From the NCBI RefSeq assembly GCF_030269515.1, contig NZ_BSTM01000019.1:62001-126000 (forward strand): a stretch of DNA of 64,000 nt, read 5' to 3'. Position 1 is the stretch's first letter. Every line of letters begins with the position of its first letter. The translations under genes and the position numbers were made by a program. A model generated the notes under the pieces. The model was not told where the DNA came from and did not search any database. It saw nothing but the letters and a program-made list of their open reading frames with translations. Below are positions 53,950-61,844 of the stretch, piece after piece. This DNA comes from Actinomadura sp. NBRC 104412 (GTDB lineage: Bacteria > Actinomycetota > Actinomycetes > Streptosporangiales > Streptosporangiaceae).

Positions 53950-55458
53950 TCACGGCCGCCCGTCGAGAAGGACGGCGCGCGCCGCCGCGAGCCGGCCGGG
54001 GCCGTCATCGGCGCTCCTGCCGGAGCCGCCGGACACGTCGTCGGCCCATTCGAGGAGGCGGCGCAGATGGTCGTCGGCCGGGGCCGTGCTCACGGGGGCG
54101 CTGCCCGCGACGACCTCCCCGCCCGTTCCGTCGATGGTGATGAGCGCGCCGTCGGGGACGGTGCGTCCAGCGACCCGCAGAGAGCCGGCGGCGGCGTCGA
54201 TGGTGAGGTCGGCGGCTCCCACGACGGCGGGCCTGCCCATGGCACGGGCGACGACGGCGGCATGGCTCGCGGGACCGCCGCGCGCCGTGACGACCCCGGC
54301 GGACGCGGTCAGCCCGTACAGGTCGGCCGGTGAGGTCTCCGGGCGTACCAGGATGACCGGGCCGCCGGCCGCCATCCGTACCGCCCTCTCGGGGGTCGTC
54401 GCCACCCTGCCGGTGGCCACCCCCGGTCCGGCGCCCACGCCTCGGGTGAGGATGTCGAGCCGCGCCCCGGCCGTCTCGATCCGTGGCGTACGAGCGTGGT
54501 GGACGTGGTGCGGTGAGACCCTCAGCAGGGCCTCGTGCCGTCCGATGACCCCTTCGTCGGCCAGGTCGACGGCGACACGGATGGCGGCGCGTCCCACGAG
54601 GCCGCCGGGCCGCACCTGGAGCAGCCACGGCTCACCCGACTCGAAGGTGAACTCCACCTGGCACGCGTCGCGGTAATGCCGTTCGATCGCGGCCATGGCG
54701 TCCAGGAGGTCCGCCCACACGGCCGGTTCCCTGTCGGCGAGGTCGGTCAGGGGCCTTGTCATCGACCTGCCCGACACGACGTCCTCGCCTTGGGCGCCGA
54801 ACAGGACCTCCCCGTACGGGACGCGTTCACCGGTGTTGGGGTCGCGGCTGAAGGCGACACCGGTGCCGCTGCGGCCGTCGCGGTTCCCGAACACCATGGC
54901 CTGCACGATGACGGCCGTGCCGAGGTCGTGCGGGATGCCGTGGAGCTCCCGGTAGATCCTGGCACGCGGGGTGTCCCAGGACGAGAACACGGCCGCGATG
55001 GCGTGCTCCAACTGCCGGGCCGCGTCGTCCGGGACCGGCCCCGTGAGAGCGGACAGGAGCCGCCGGCGTGAGGCGACGGCGAACCGCTCGTCCCCCGTCT
55101 CGGCCGCCAGCCCGGCCGTGGCGGCGGTGGTGAGGCCGAGGTTGAGGATCGTGCTCATCATGCCGGGCATCGACACGCTCGCGCCCGAGCGGACCGAGAC
55201 CACCAGCGGCCGTTCACGCCCGCCGAGACGCCGTCCCGTCACGGCCTCCAGGTCGCGGACGGCGGCGGCCAGCTCGGCGGTCAGGCCGTCGGGAGGGCGC
55301 CCGTCGCGGAGGAACGCGCGGCACGCCCCGGTGGTGATGACGAACCCCGGCGGCACGGGCAGTCCGAGGCGCCGCAGGACGACGAGGCCGTGCGCCTTGC
55401 CGCCGAGGACGGTCGGGTCGTCCGCGGTCTCCGCCGACAGCGGCTTGATCCAGGCCAT
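53950..55458 (-). CDS. Short pyruvate, phosphate dikinase-like protein without PEP domain
   Basis: The 502-residue protein has the ATP-grasp half of PPDK (GGKAHGLVVLRRLGLPVPPG, SVRSGASVSMPGMMSTILNL, GVAFSRDPNTGERVPYGEVL). It also has the phosphohistidine swivel domain (VTARGGPASHAAVVARAMGR). The C-terminal PEP/pyruvate barrel of full PPDK is absent, so it stops at about 60% of the usual length. Similar short versions occur in mycobacteria and other actinobacteria and may be a partial or regulatory enzyme. It is the last gene of an operon with an HTH protein and a TetR regulator. Start ATG 55458 has a weak ribosome site. Confidence 0.88.
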   Translation of the reverse strand: MAWIKPLSAETADDPTVLGGKAHGLVVLRRLGLPVPPGFVITTGACRAFLRDGRPPDGLTAELAAAVRDLEAVTGRRLGGRERPLVVSVRSGASVSMPGMMSTILNLGLTTAATAGLAAETGDERFAVASRRRLLSALTGPVPDDAARQLEHAIAAVFSSWDTPRARIYRELHGIPHDLGTAVIVQAMVFGNRDGRSGTGVAFSRDPNTGERVPYGEVLFGAQGEDVVSGRSMTRPLTDLADREPAVWADLLDAMAAIERHYRDACQVEFTFESGEPWLLQVRPGGLVGRAAIRVAVDLADEGVIGRHEALLRVSPHHVHHARTPRIETAGARLDILTRGVGAGPGVATGRVATTPERAVRMAAGGPVILVRPETSPADLYGLTASAGVVTARGGPASHAAVVARAMGRPAVVGAADLTIDAAAGSLRVAGRTVPDGALITIDGTGGEVVAGSAPVSTAPADDHLRRLLEWADDVSGGSGRSADDGPGRLAAARAVLLDGRP

Positions 55459-55475
55459 GGCTGTGCGGTGCGGTC

Positions 55476-56081
55476 TCAGTGCCGGGGGATGCCGAGGGTG
55501 ACCAGCAGATCCTCGTGGAGCTGGCACCACACGGTGTGGTACGAGTCGAGCCTGTCGGTCAGGTAGCCCAGGTCGCCGTGCCCGGCGCGCGTGATGGCGC
55601 CGGTGAGCCGGTCCCGGTAGCGCTGGAACCGGGGCAGAGCCGCGGCCAGGTCCACGCAGACGCCATCGGCACGCCGGTGGAAGTCGGCGAACAGGTCCAG
55701 GACACGACCGTCGTAGGCGGCGTCGGTGTGGTCGTTCGCGGTCGTCACCCCGTCCACGACCCGGGTCTGCCACGCGCCGCAGAGGTCGAGCAGTTCCGGG
55801 TTGAGCACGAGGAAGTCGTCGAAGGCGGCGGCCACCGCCTGGCGCGCCCCCGCCGCGTCCAGCTCGTCGGAGACCCGCTTGGCCGCGGCGGCGCGCCCGG
55901 CGTCGGTCAGTCCCCACGCGCGGAACAGTCCCAGCTCGTAGGTGACCAGGCCGGTCACCGCGAGATCGATCAGCTCGGACTCCACGTCGGCCTCGGGCAG
56001 CCCCGTCGCCTCGGCGAGCCGTTCGACGCTGGCGAACCCGACGCAGCGGAGGGCGTGCAGCACCATCAGGTCGCCGCTCAT
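55476..56081 (-). CDS. Winged-helix-like regulatory protein in the PPDK operon
   Basis: The 201-residue protein starts MSGDLMVLHALRCVGFASVE after GAGGAGAACC. Its first 70 residues read as a winged helix (ALRCVGFASVERLAEATGLP, LAVTGLVTYELGLFRAWGLT). The rest is helical and acidic, with an LNPELLDLCGAWQTR segment, and no enzyme motif. It overlaps tetR by four bases and ends 17 bases before the short PPDK gene. Proximity suggests that it works with the PPDK-like protein, possibly as its sensor or partner. I know no firm family name. Confidence 0.75.
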   Translation of the reverse strand: MSGDLMVLHALRCVGFASVERLAEATGLPEADVESELIDLAVTGLVTYELGLFRAWGLTDAGRAAAAKRVSDELDAAGARQAVAAAFDDFLVLNPELLDLCGAWQTRVVDGVTTANDHTDAAYDGRVLDLFADFHRRADGVCVDLAAALPRFQRYRDRLTGAITRAGHGDLGYLTDRLDSYHTVWCQLHEDLLVTLGIPRH

Positions 56082-57169
56082 CGGTTCTCCTCGCATGGAC
56101 GGCCGGCGGGAAGCTCCGCGGTCGCGGCGGCGTGGGCGGCGCCGCGTCCCACGGCGCGTGCGACGATCCGGCCTTCGCGGACGCGCACGGCCGCCTCGGT
56201 GGTGTCGTCCGGGTCCCCGATCCCCGCCGCCGTGGCGATCGCGGCGCCGCCGTCCAGGACGAGGTGGAGGCCGGGCCAGGTGTCGCCTCCGAACACGCCC
56301 CGCAGGCATCCGGTCAGGTCGCCGATCCTGAGCCGCACCAGGCGCCCGATCTCGGCGGGGTCGGCCGTCACCACGGCCACGGTGACCCGGTCGCCGAACC
56401 GGGCGGCGCGCACGGCCTCCTCCGCAGCCTCCAGCCGTCGGGTCCCCAGGACCGCGACCACGCCGTCGGCGTCGGGCGTGACCGTGCGGCCGGTGATCTC
56501 GTCCCGCGCCTCCTCCGGAGGCCGCCAGGGCTCGCGGACGGGATGGGCGGCGACGGCGTAGGCCAGGTGCGGCGGGTCCCAGGTGTCGTCGAGGTCGAGC
56601 CCGGCGAAGTGGCGGCAGGCGAGCGCCATGCCGAAGGCGTCGCCGAACCCGGGTGCCGTCTCGGCCAGGTGCCCCGCGCCGTCCAGCAGCGTCAGGACCA
56701 GCTCGGCCAGGCGCACGCGACGGGCGGGGATCGGGACGCGCGACTCCAGAGCGAGACCGAGCAGGAGCGCTTCCAGCTTCATGACCTGCGCCAGCGCCGA
56801 ACGGCCGGGTCCGTCGTCGAACACCCCGGCCAGCGACCGCAGTTGCAGTCGTCCGCCCGCGAACGTGTCGCCCATCAGCGGCAGGCGGTCGAGCCAGGCG
56901 CGGGCGAACGCTTCCATCGCCTCGTCCAGGCGCGAGGGGGGCGGCTCGACCGGGGCGGGGGGCCGCAGCGAGTCCAGGAGGACCGCCAGGTAGAGCGCCC
57001 GCTTGCTGGGGAAGTTGGAGTACACCGCGCCGCGGGTCATTTCGGCGCGACCGGCGATCCGGTCGATTTTGGCGTCGGCGTATCCGTGTTCCGCGAACTC
57101 TTCCCGTGCCGCGGCCAGCACGGCGGCCTTGGTGCGTTCCTGCTGCTGCGCCCGCGTCAGCCTGGCCAT
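56078..57169 (-). CDS. TetR-family regulator with C-terminal thioredoxin-like extension
   Basis: The 363-residue protein has a TetR DNA-binding domain at its N-terminus (KAAVLAAAREEFAEHGYADA, AEMTRGAVYSNFPSKRALYL) and a ligand-binding core to about residue 215. A further 130 residues (TPDADGVVAVLGTRRLEAAE to VRVREGRIVARAVGRGAAH) resemble a peroxiredoxin/thioredoxin-like fold without an obvious CxxC. TetR proteins are normally about 200 residues, so this is an unusual fusion. It begins the TetR-HTH-PPDK operon. A palindrome lies 49-63 bases upstream of its start. Confidence 0.82.
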   Translation of the reverse strand: MARLTRAQQQERTKAAVLAAAREEFAEHGYADAKIDRIAGRAEMTRGAVYSNFPSKRALYLAVLLDSLRPPAPVEPPPSRLDEAMEAFARAWLDRLPLMGDTFAGGRLQLRSLAGVFDDGPGRSALAQVMKLEALLLGLALESRVPIPARRVRLAELVLTLLDGAGHLAETAPGFGDAFGMALACRHFAGLDLDDTWDPPHLAYAVAAHPVREPWRPPEEARDEITGRTVTPDADGVVAVLGTRRLEAAEEAVRAARFGDRVTVAVVTADPAEIGRLVRLRIGDLTGCLRGVFGGDTWPGLHLVLDGGAAIATAAGIGDPDDTTEAAVRVREGRIVARAVGRGAAHAAATAELPAGRPCEENR

Positions 57170-57217
57170 CAGGCCGTCCTCGTCTCGCTCACGGAGCCAA
57201 GATACTCACATCATCTG

Positions 57218-57232
57218 GATGTTATCAACATC
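57218..57232. promoter_or_regulatory. Candidate TetR autoregulatory operator
   Basis: GATGTT-ATC-AACATC is a perfect 6-3-6 palindrome between the TetR start and the glycosyltransferase stop. It is flanked on both sides by direct copies of ATCTGGAT (57213-57220 and 57230-57237) in an unusually AT-rich stretch. Binding is inferred. Confidence 0.55.
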
Positions 57233-57237
57233 TGGAT

Positions 57238-58224
57238 TCAGCTCTGGGGGCGCGCCGGCGGCCATCCCTTGGACCATTCGCGGCGCAGTTCCCACAGCCT
57301 GCGCCAGTCCTCCCGTGTGATCGCGGGACCTCCCTGCTCGGCGGAAGGGGCGCGCATCAGGCGGCTCAGCCTGGACCGGAGGAACACGCCCAGGACCAGT
57401 AAGCGCACCGCGCCCTTGCCCACGTGCCGCCGCATCAAGGTGGCTTTGCCCGTGAACAGCATCGCGAGCTTGTCCGGGCCGATGGACTGCGCTCCGCCCT
57501 CGTAGCGGAACACGGCCCGTCCCGTCACGGTGGGCCGGTAGCCGAGGGCGGCGGCCCGCAGGCACAGGTCGGCGTCCTCCCCGTACATGACGAAGCCGCG
57601 GTCGAAGCCCCCGGTGTCCTCCCAGGCCCGGCGGGAGACGAGCAGGTATCCGCCGGTGACCACCGGCACCTGCTGCACCTCGCTGGACCACGGCCCGGGC
57701 GCCTCCGGATCGAACCAGCGGGTGCCGGGGAAGATCGCGCTCAGCAGCGTCCCGAAACAGAACGCCGACCACAGCCCGGGGCGCCCGCACCAGCTCCGCG
57801 GATCGGCGGTGCCGTCCGCCGCGACGCAGCGTCCGCCCACGATGCCCGCCTGCGGCTCGGCGTTCGCGCAGTCGAGCAGCGCCCGTACGCTGCCCGGCGC
57901 GGGAACCGCCTCCGGGTTGACGAAAACCAGCCATCGCCCCTTCGCCTCGGCCACGCCCGCATGGCAGCACGCCGCGAAACCACCGCCGTCCCCCGCCTTC
58001 ACGACCCGCGCGTCCGGCGCCGCCTCCCGCGCGGCCTCGACGGTGTCGCCGCCGGAGTCCGCAACGATGATCAGTTCCGCGCGGACCCCCGACACCGCCC
58101 GCCGCAGCGCCGCCACGCACGATCCGATATCGGGCGCGCCAGGATGGGGGACGACAATGACCGAAACCCCGTCCGGCGGCAGCGTTCCGACGACGAACCG
58201 GCCGTCGCCGATCTCCCGTCGCAC
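57238..58224 (-). CDS. Family 2 glycosyltransferase
   Basis: The 328-residue protein has the GT2 nucleotide-sugar fold: VSVIVVPHPGAPDIGSCVAA, ELIIVADSGGDTVEAAREA, then WLVFVNPEAVPAPGSVRALL, where the DxD position reads NPE. It also has GFDRGFVMYGEDADLCLRAA, typical of rhamnosyl/galactofuranosyl-type transferases. A hydrophobic segment near residue 280 may touch the membrane. The GTG at 58224 follows GGGGGAGG. It probably adds a sugar to a wall or exopolysaccharide precursor; acceptor and donor are unknown. Confidence 0.88.
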   Translation of the reverse strand: MRREIGDGRFVVGTLPPDGVSVIVVPHPGAPDIGSCVAALRRAVSGVRAELIIVADSGGDTVEAAREAAPDARVVKAGDGGGFAACCHAGVAEAKGRWLVFVNPEAVPAPGSVRALLDCANAEPQAGIVGGRCVAADGTADPRSWCGRPGLWSAFCFGTLLSAIFPGTRWFDPEAPGPWSSEVQQVPVVTGGYLLVSRRAWEDTGGFDRGFVMYGEDADLCLRAAALGYRPTVTGRAVFRYEGGAQSIGPDKLAMLFTGKATLMRRHVGKGAVRLLVLGVFLRSRLSRLMRAPSAEQGGPAITREDWRRLWELRREWSKGWPPARPQS

Positions 58225-58464
58225 CAGAGACCTCCCCCGGGACCCACCCCTCGGCCGATTTCAGGTTCCCGCATCGGCGGCCCGCAACCGCCGCCCTGAC
58301 CGCTCGTGGTCAAGGCGGGCGCCGGGGCGACCACAGGTTGGCCTCAAGAGGCGCTACAAGAGGCACCGCAGGAGGAACAAAGAGCGCCGGGCTTGGTGAA
58401 CGCGCGAGGCAAAAAGGATCCGAATTCGTTCGGGGAAGGCAATGCCGTCATTATCCGAGGGCGG
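58225..58464. other. Intergenic region between glycosyltransferase and tRNA-Tyr
   Basis: No gene is supported. The region contains the glycosyltransferase promoter and the 3' flank of the tRNA. Confidence 0.4.
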
Positions 58465-58547
58465 TAGGGCGTGAGGGATTCGAACCCCCTGAGCACAAGG
58501 CACCTGGTTTACAGCCAGGCCCGACTCTCCCACGTCGGCGACGCCCC
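58465..58547 (-). tRNA. tRNA-Tyr (anticodon GUA), atypical
   Basis: A minus-strand cloverleaf is visible. The T-arm has GGGGG, loop TTCGAAT and CCCTC. The anticodon arm is CCTGG-CTGTAAA-CCAGG with GUA at 58510-58512. The D-arm is CCGAC ... GTCGG. The acceptor is GGGGCGT paired with ACGCCCT. CCA is not encoded. Odd features are a G1:U72 end pair, C instead of U at position 8, an unusual D-loop and a 13-base variable region with little stem potential, whereas bacterial tRNA-Tyr normally has a long arm. It may be a divergent or decaying extra copy. Confidence 0.75.
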
Positions 58548-58548
58548 T

Positions 58549-58574
58549 CGGGACCGGCGGCGCCGCCGGTCCCG
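58549..58574. repeat. Perfect 26-bp palindrome next to the tRNA
   Basis: The arms CGGGACCGGCGGC / GCCGCCGGTCCCG meet without a spacer and end one base from the tRNA 5' end. It could form a hairpin in the tRNA precursor, a terminator, or a protein site. Confidence 0.85.
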
Positions 58575-58763
58575 TACTTCTAGAACGGTACGCGCGGCCG
58601 ACGGGAAGAGCCATCGATTTTCTCGCGCCATGGTGTTCCGGCGGCCGGGCGGCATCGACCTCCGGTGCTTTCACCCGCCGGTTTTCCACCCGGCCGTGAT
58701 CGCCGGTCGCGGCTTACCCTGAATTCCGGCCGGCCCCCCGTACTCGGCCGTTCTCTGTGACGC

Positions 58764-59072
58764 TCAGGTCAGGTCGAACTTGACCTCGTCGCCGTTGACG
58801 GAGGTGACCTTGATGGTGACGGGGCCGACCTGGGAGCTCTGTCCCTCCGCGATGGTGACCGTGCCGGAGGTGCCCATCCGCACGGTCATCGCGTCGCCCG
58901 AAATCCGGGTGACCGTGATGTAGTTGTCCTTCAGCTCCAGGGTCTGCCCGGCCCCGTTCACGGTCACATGGCAGACGCCGCCGCTGCACGAGTAGGAGTT
59001 GCCCCGGCACGCGCCGAGCAACGGCACGGCCGCGAGCGTGAGCGCGGCCAGGATGGAAACACGGCGGTACAT
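58764..59072 (-). CDS. Small lipoprotein of unknown function
   Basis: The 102-residue precursor has a signal peptide (MYRRVSILAALTLAAVPLLG) ending in lipobox LLGAC. The mature part of about 81 residues is beta-rich, with CSGGVCHVTVNG near its start (a possible disulfide) and alternating strands such as TLELKDNYITVTRISGDAMT and VTIKVTSVNGDEVKFDLT. I assign no family with confidence. The ATG at 59072 follows GGGGGGGCGA. It stands alone, downstream of the beta-propeller gene on the same strand with a 78-base gap. Confidence 0.78.
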   Translation of the reverse strand: MYRRVSILAALTLAAVPLLGACRGNSYSCSGGVCHVTVNGAGQTLELKDNYITVTRISGDAMTVRMGTSGTVTIAEGQSSQVGPVTIKVTSVNGDEVKFDLT

Positions 59073-59150
59073 GGTCGCCCCCCCGGTTGACGAGAACAGT
59101 GCAACCATGGACGCGCCCTTGACCATCACGGTTCCGTCCCGCCGCCGCGG

Positions 59151-60497
59151 TCAGGACAGCGCGAAGCAGGTGACGGTCTTGCCGGTCAAGGTCAGGACCA
59201 GGTCGTCCTCGGTCTGGTGGAAGGCGTCCGCCAGGTTCACCACCTGGCCGGTGACGGCGTGGACGAAGACGTCGGTGCTCTCCTCGTCGTCGTCGGCGAG
59301 TTCGGCGAACTGCATCCACGCCCACTGACGCGGCGAGTCCATGCCGCAGTCGACGAACATGTGGCTCTGCGAGCCGAACGGTCCCTCGGGACGGCCACGG
59401 ACGGAGATATGGGGCAGCGACCACAGCCGCGTCCCGTCGGCGATGTGCCTCGCGCGCAGGAAGCCGCCCTCCCAGGTGAGGACGGACTCACCGCATACGG
59501 CCAGAGCACCCTTGCTCACCATGTCCCCTGGCTCCGTCCACGGCCACCAGTGCGCCCACAGAACGCGACCCAAGCCTCGATCACGGACCTCGACCGTCAT
59601 CCACGGGTCGCGCGGTCTGCCGCATGACCGGCATTCGTTCGGCTCGTGGTCGCTGGGCGCGAACTGAGGGCAGTCGCACATCCACCGTTCACCGGTCAGC
59701 GGAGGGTAGCGGTACAGCAGCCGGACCACGTAGGGGCCGGCCACTCCATAGCTGACCGTGGCCTCGGGGATCGGCTCGGTGCTCCACCGGACGGCGCCGT
59801 CGTCGATGCCGAGCCCTGTGAAGGTCCCGGCCCGCTCGTCGTACACGACGTGGATCGCGTCCGGTGCCGCGTTCCTCTGGCCGCCGGTGCCGTGGAGCCG
59901 GTCGCGGGTGACGCGCCATAGTGGCCGGCGGGTGTCGGGGTCGATCGGCGCGGTCCACTCGTCACCGTGGCGAAGCCTGCCCACGCCGTTCAGGTCGTCG
60001 GCGAACCACCGGCGCCACATCTCCGCGTCGTCGTCGCGCGCGTGCAGCCACCACTCCACCGTCCCGGTGAACGGATGGACGCCCGCGACCAGCATCCGCC
60101 CGGGCTCCTCACGTCCCACGACCACCAGGTCCCGCCAGGCGCGGCACCACCGCCAATCGGAGGGATCGGCGCGCACCCCGGGCCACGGCTTCACCGGTCC
60201 GGTGTCCCTCAGCACGACCTGCGGGCGCCGCAGCAGCCCCGAGTCGCCGTACGGGGCCATCCGGGGAAAGGCCGACTGCCGCGCGGGCAGGGGCGCACCG
60301 GTCGCGATCTCGATGAGCTCGTCGTCGATGACCAGTGGCCCGTCGACGCGGACCCAGACCTGCGCCTTGCGCCTCACCCGCCGCCGCCAGCGGATCCGGG
60401 GCTCGCGGTGGCCGAGCATCGCGGCCGTGCGTTCGGCGAGCTCCCGTCGGACGGCGGGCGGCCCGTCCCTCCGCGGGGCGGGAAGGTTGTCGGTCAT
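59151..60497 (-). CDS. Uncharacterised repeat protein, probably beta-propeller
   Basis: The 448-residue protein shows repeating Trp/Gly strand patterns reminiscent of PQQ- or WD-type propellers: TGTVEWWLHARDDDAEMWRR, YDERAGTFTGLGIDDGAVRW, LRARHIADGTRLWSLPHISV and VFVHAVTGQVVNLADAFHQ. A small cysteine insert (MCDCPQFAPSDHEPNECRSC) may bind zinc. No signal peptide is seen, so it is cytosolic. It overlaps the J-domain gene by four bases, and the two proteins probably act together. I recognise no named family. Confidence 0.7.
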   Translation of the reverse strand: MTDNLPAPRRDGPPAVRRELAERTAAMLGHREPRIRWRRRVRRKAQVWVRVDGPLVIDDELIEIATGAPLPARQSAFPRMAPYGDSGLLRRPQVVLRDTGPVKPWPGVRADPSDWRWCRAWRDLVVVGREEPGRMLVAGVHPFTGTVEWWLHARDDDAEMWRRWFADDLNGVGRLRHGDEWTAPIDPDTRRPLWRVTRDRLHGTGGQRNAAPDAIHVVYDERAGTFTGLGIDDGAVRWSTEPIPEATVSYGVAGPYVVRLLYRYPPLTGERWMCDCPQFAPSDHEPNECRSCGRPRDPWMTVEVRDRGLGRVLWAHWWPWTEPGDMVSKGALAVCGESVLTWEGGFLRARHIADGTRLWSLPHISVRGRPEGPFGSQSHMFVDCGMDSPRQWAWMQFAELADDDEESTDVFVHAVTGQVVNLADAFHQTEDDLVLTLTGKTVTCFALS

Positions 60498-61267
60498 CTC
60501 CGGCTCCTCCCCAGCGCCTCCAGTTCCGCGCGGCGCTGCTCGATCGTCGCACGGACACGCTCGGCGAGCCTGCGCAGGGCGGCGTCGGGGTCGGGCTCGC
60601 CGAAGAGGAGGGGACCGAGCCCGGTGCCGGTCAGCCGGCGGAGCTCGCCGCGCACGTCCGCCAGGCGCCGCCGCACCGAGGCGACCGCGTCGCGCAGCCG
60701 GGCGAGGCGTTCCTCGGAGCCGGCGGGTGCGGGGGCCTCACCGGCCCACTCGTCGGCCAGCCGCCGCAGCGCGGCGATGTCGCCTCGCGCGTACGCCTCG
60801 TTGACCCGGGCCATGAAACGAGCGCGCCGTGCCCGGTCGGCGTCATCCGCCCCCAGGTCGGGATGGCAGCGTTTGGCCAGGTCCCGGTAGATCCGGCGGG
60901 CCTCGGCCGAGGGGACCCGGGTGGAGGTGGTGCCCGGTTCGCCGTGGTGGCCGTCCTCACCCGCCATCGCCCGCGCGGCGTCGGCGGACTCGCGCGCGCG
61001 TTCCCGTGCCGCCTCCGCGTCCCTGAGGTCCTCGGGGCGCCCGCTGATACGCGCGGCGAGCTCGGCGAGCCGGGCCTCCACCTCGTCCAGCTCCGCGTAC
61101 AGGGGCGCCAGCATCCGATCGTGCCGCCCGGCGAAGTCCTCAAGCCGCGCCCGGGCCACCGCGATCTCGGCCTCCGCGGCGGCCAGTTCCTCGGTGAGCG
61201 CGTCAAGCTCGGCCTCGAGCCGGGCCTCCTCCGGATCGGTCCAGCGCACGGTCTGCCCGGTCGTCAC
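60494..61267 (-). CDS. Coiled-coil protein with J domain
   Basis: The 257-residue protein has an N-terminal coiled coil (EARLEAELDALTEELAAAEA onward), a J domain near residues 118-165 (EARRIYRDLAKRCHPDLGAD, with the HPD tripeptide) and a C-terminal helical region (LRRLAERVRATIEQRRAELE). J domains stimulate Hsp70 ATPase, so this may recruit DnaK to a client held by the coiled coil or by the propeller-like partner. It starts at GTG 61267 and overlaps the next gene by four bases. Confidence 0.85.
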   Translation of the reverse strand: MTTGQTVRWTDPEEARLEAELDALTEELAAAEAEIAVARARLEDFAGRHDRMLAPLYAELDEVEARLAELAARISGRPEDLRDAEAARERARESADAARAMAGEDGHHGEPGTTSTRVPSAEARRIYRDLAKRCHPDLGADDADRARRARFMARVNEAYARGDIAALRRLADEWAGEAPAPAGSEERLARLRDAVASVRRRLADVRGELRRLTGTGLGPLLFGEPDPDAALRRLAERVRATIEQRRAELEALGRSRR

Positions 61268-61371
61268 CCCGCCACCACCCGCCTTTCACGGCCACCATAA
61301 CTACTACCGGAAATATCCGTCATGACGGTGATCGACCGGATACCATTCCCGCAATCTCACGGGAGGCCGCC

Positions 61372-61797
61372 ATGGGACGTGACAGCTTTCGCGCGACCGC
61401 GCTCTTTCTGATCCTTCTCGTCGCCACCTTCGTGATCAGTGCTTTCCTGGCGATGGCCCTGGATCCCGGCGAGAACGAAGGACCCTCCAACCTGCTCGCG
61501 TGGGGCGTGTCCATCATCCTCGTCTCCTGGATTCTGCACTGGACGGTGGGTCTGCTGGTCAACAGCCGCTCCACACCACAAGGACGGGAATGGCACAACA
61601 CTTACCGGCTCAGCGGAAGCCTTCCGCTCCAGTACGGCGGAGTGCCCTACACCGTGCTGGCCTGGTTTCCCGTCAGTTTCAGCGTGGGCGACCTGACCGC
61701 CCGCTGGGTCGGCTGGGTGACGCTCCTCGCGGTGCCGCCGCTGGTGCTGGTGATAGCAATTCTCGTGACCAAGCTTCTCGACGCCAGGCGCTCCTGA
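61372..61797 (+). CDS. Small multi-span membrane protein
   Basis: The 141-residue protein has three or four hydrophobic segments: TALFLILLVATFVISAFLAM, LLAWGVSIILVSWILHWTVG, and WVTLLAVPPLVLVIAILVTK, with a less hydrophobic region (GGVPYTVLAWFPVSFSVGDL) between. GGGAGG lies a few bases before the ATG. It matches no family I know. It is divergent from the J-domain gene and convergent with the asparagine-synthetase-like gene. Confidence 0.75.
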   Translation: MGRDSFRATALFLILLVATFVISAFLAMALDPGENEGPSNLLAWGVSIILVSWILHWTVGLLVNSRSTPQGREWHNTYRLSGSLPLQYGGVPYTVLAWFPVSFSVGDLTARWVGWVTLLAVPPLVLVIAILVTKLLDARRS

Positions 61798-61844
61798 TTA
61801 CACGTGCGGCGGGCAACACGTATATCGGGGTCACGTTCGCAAGC

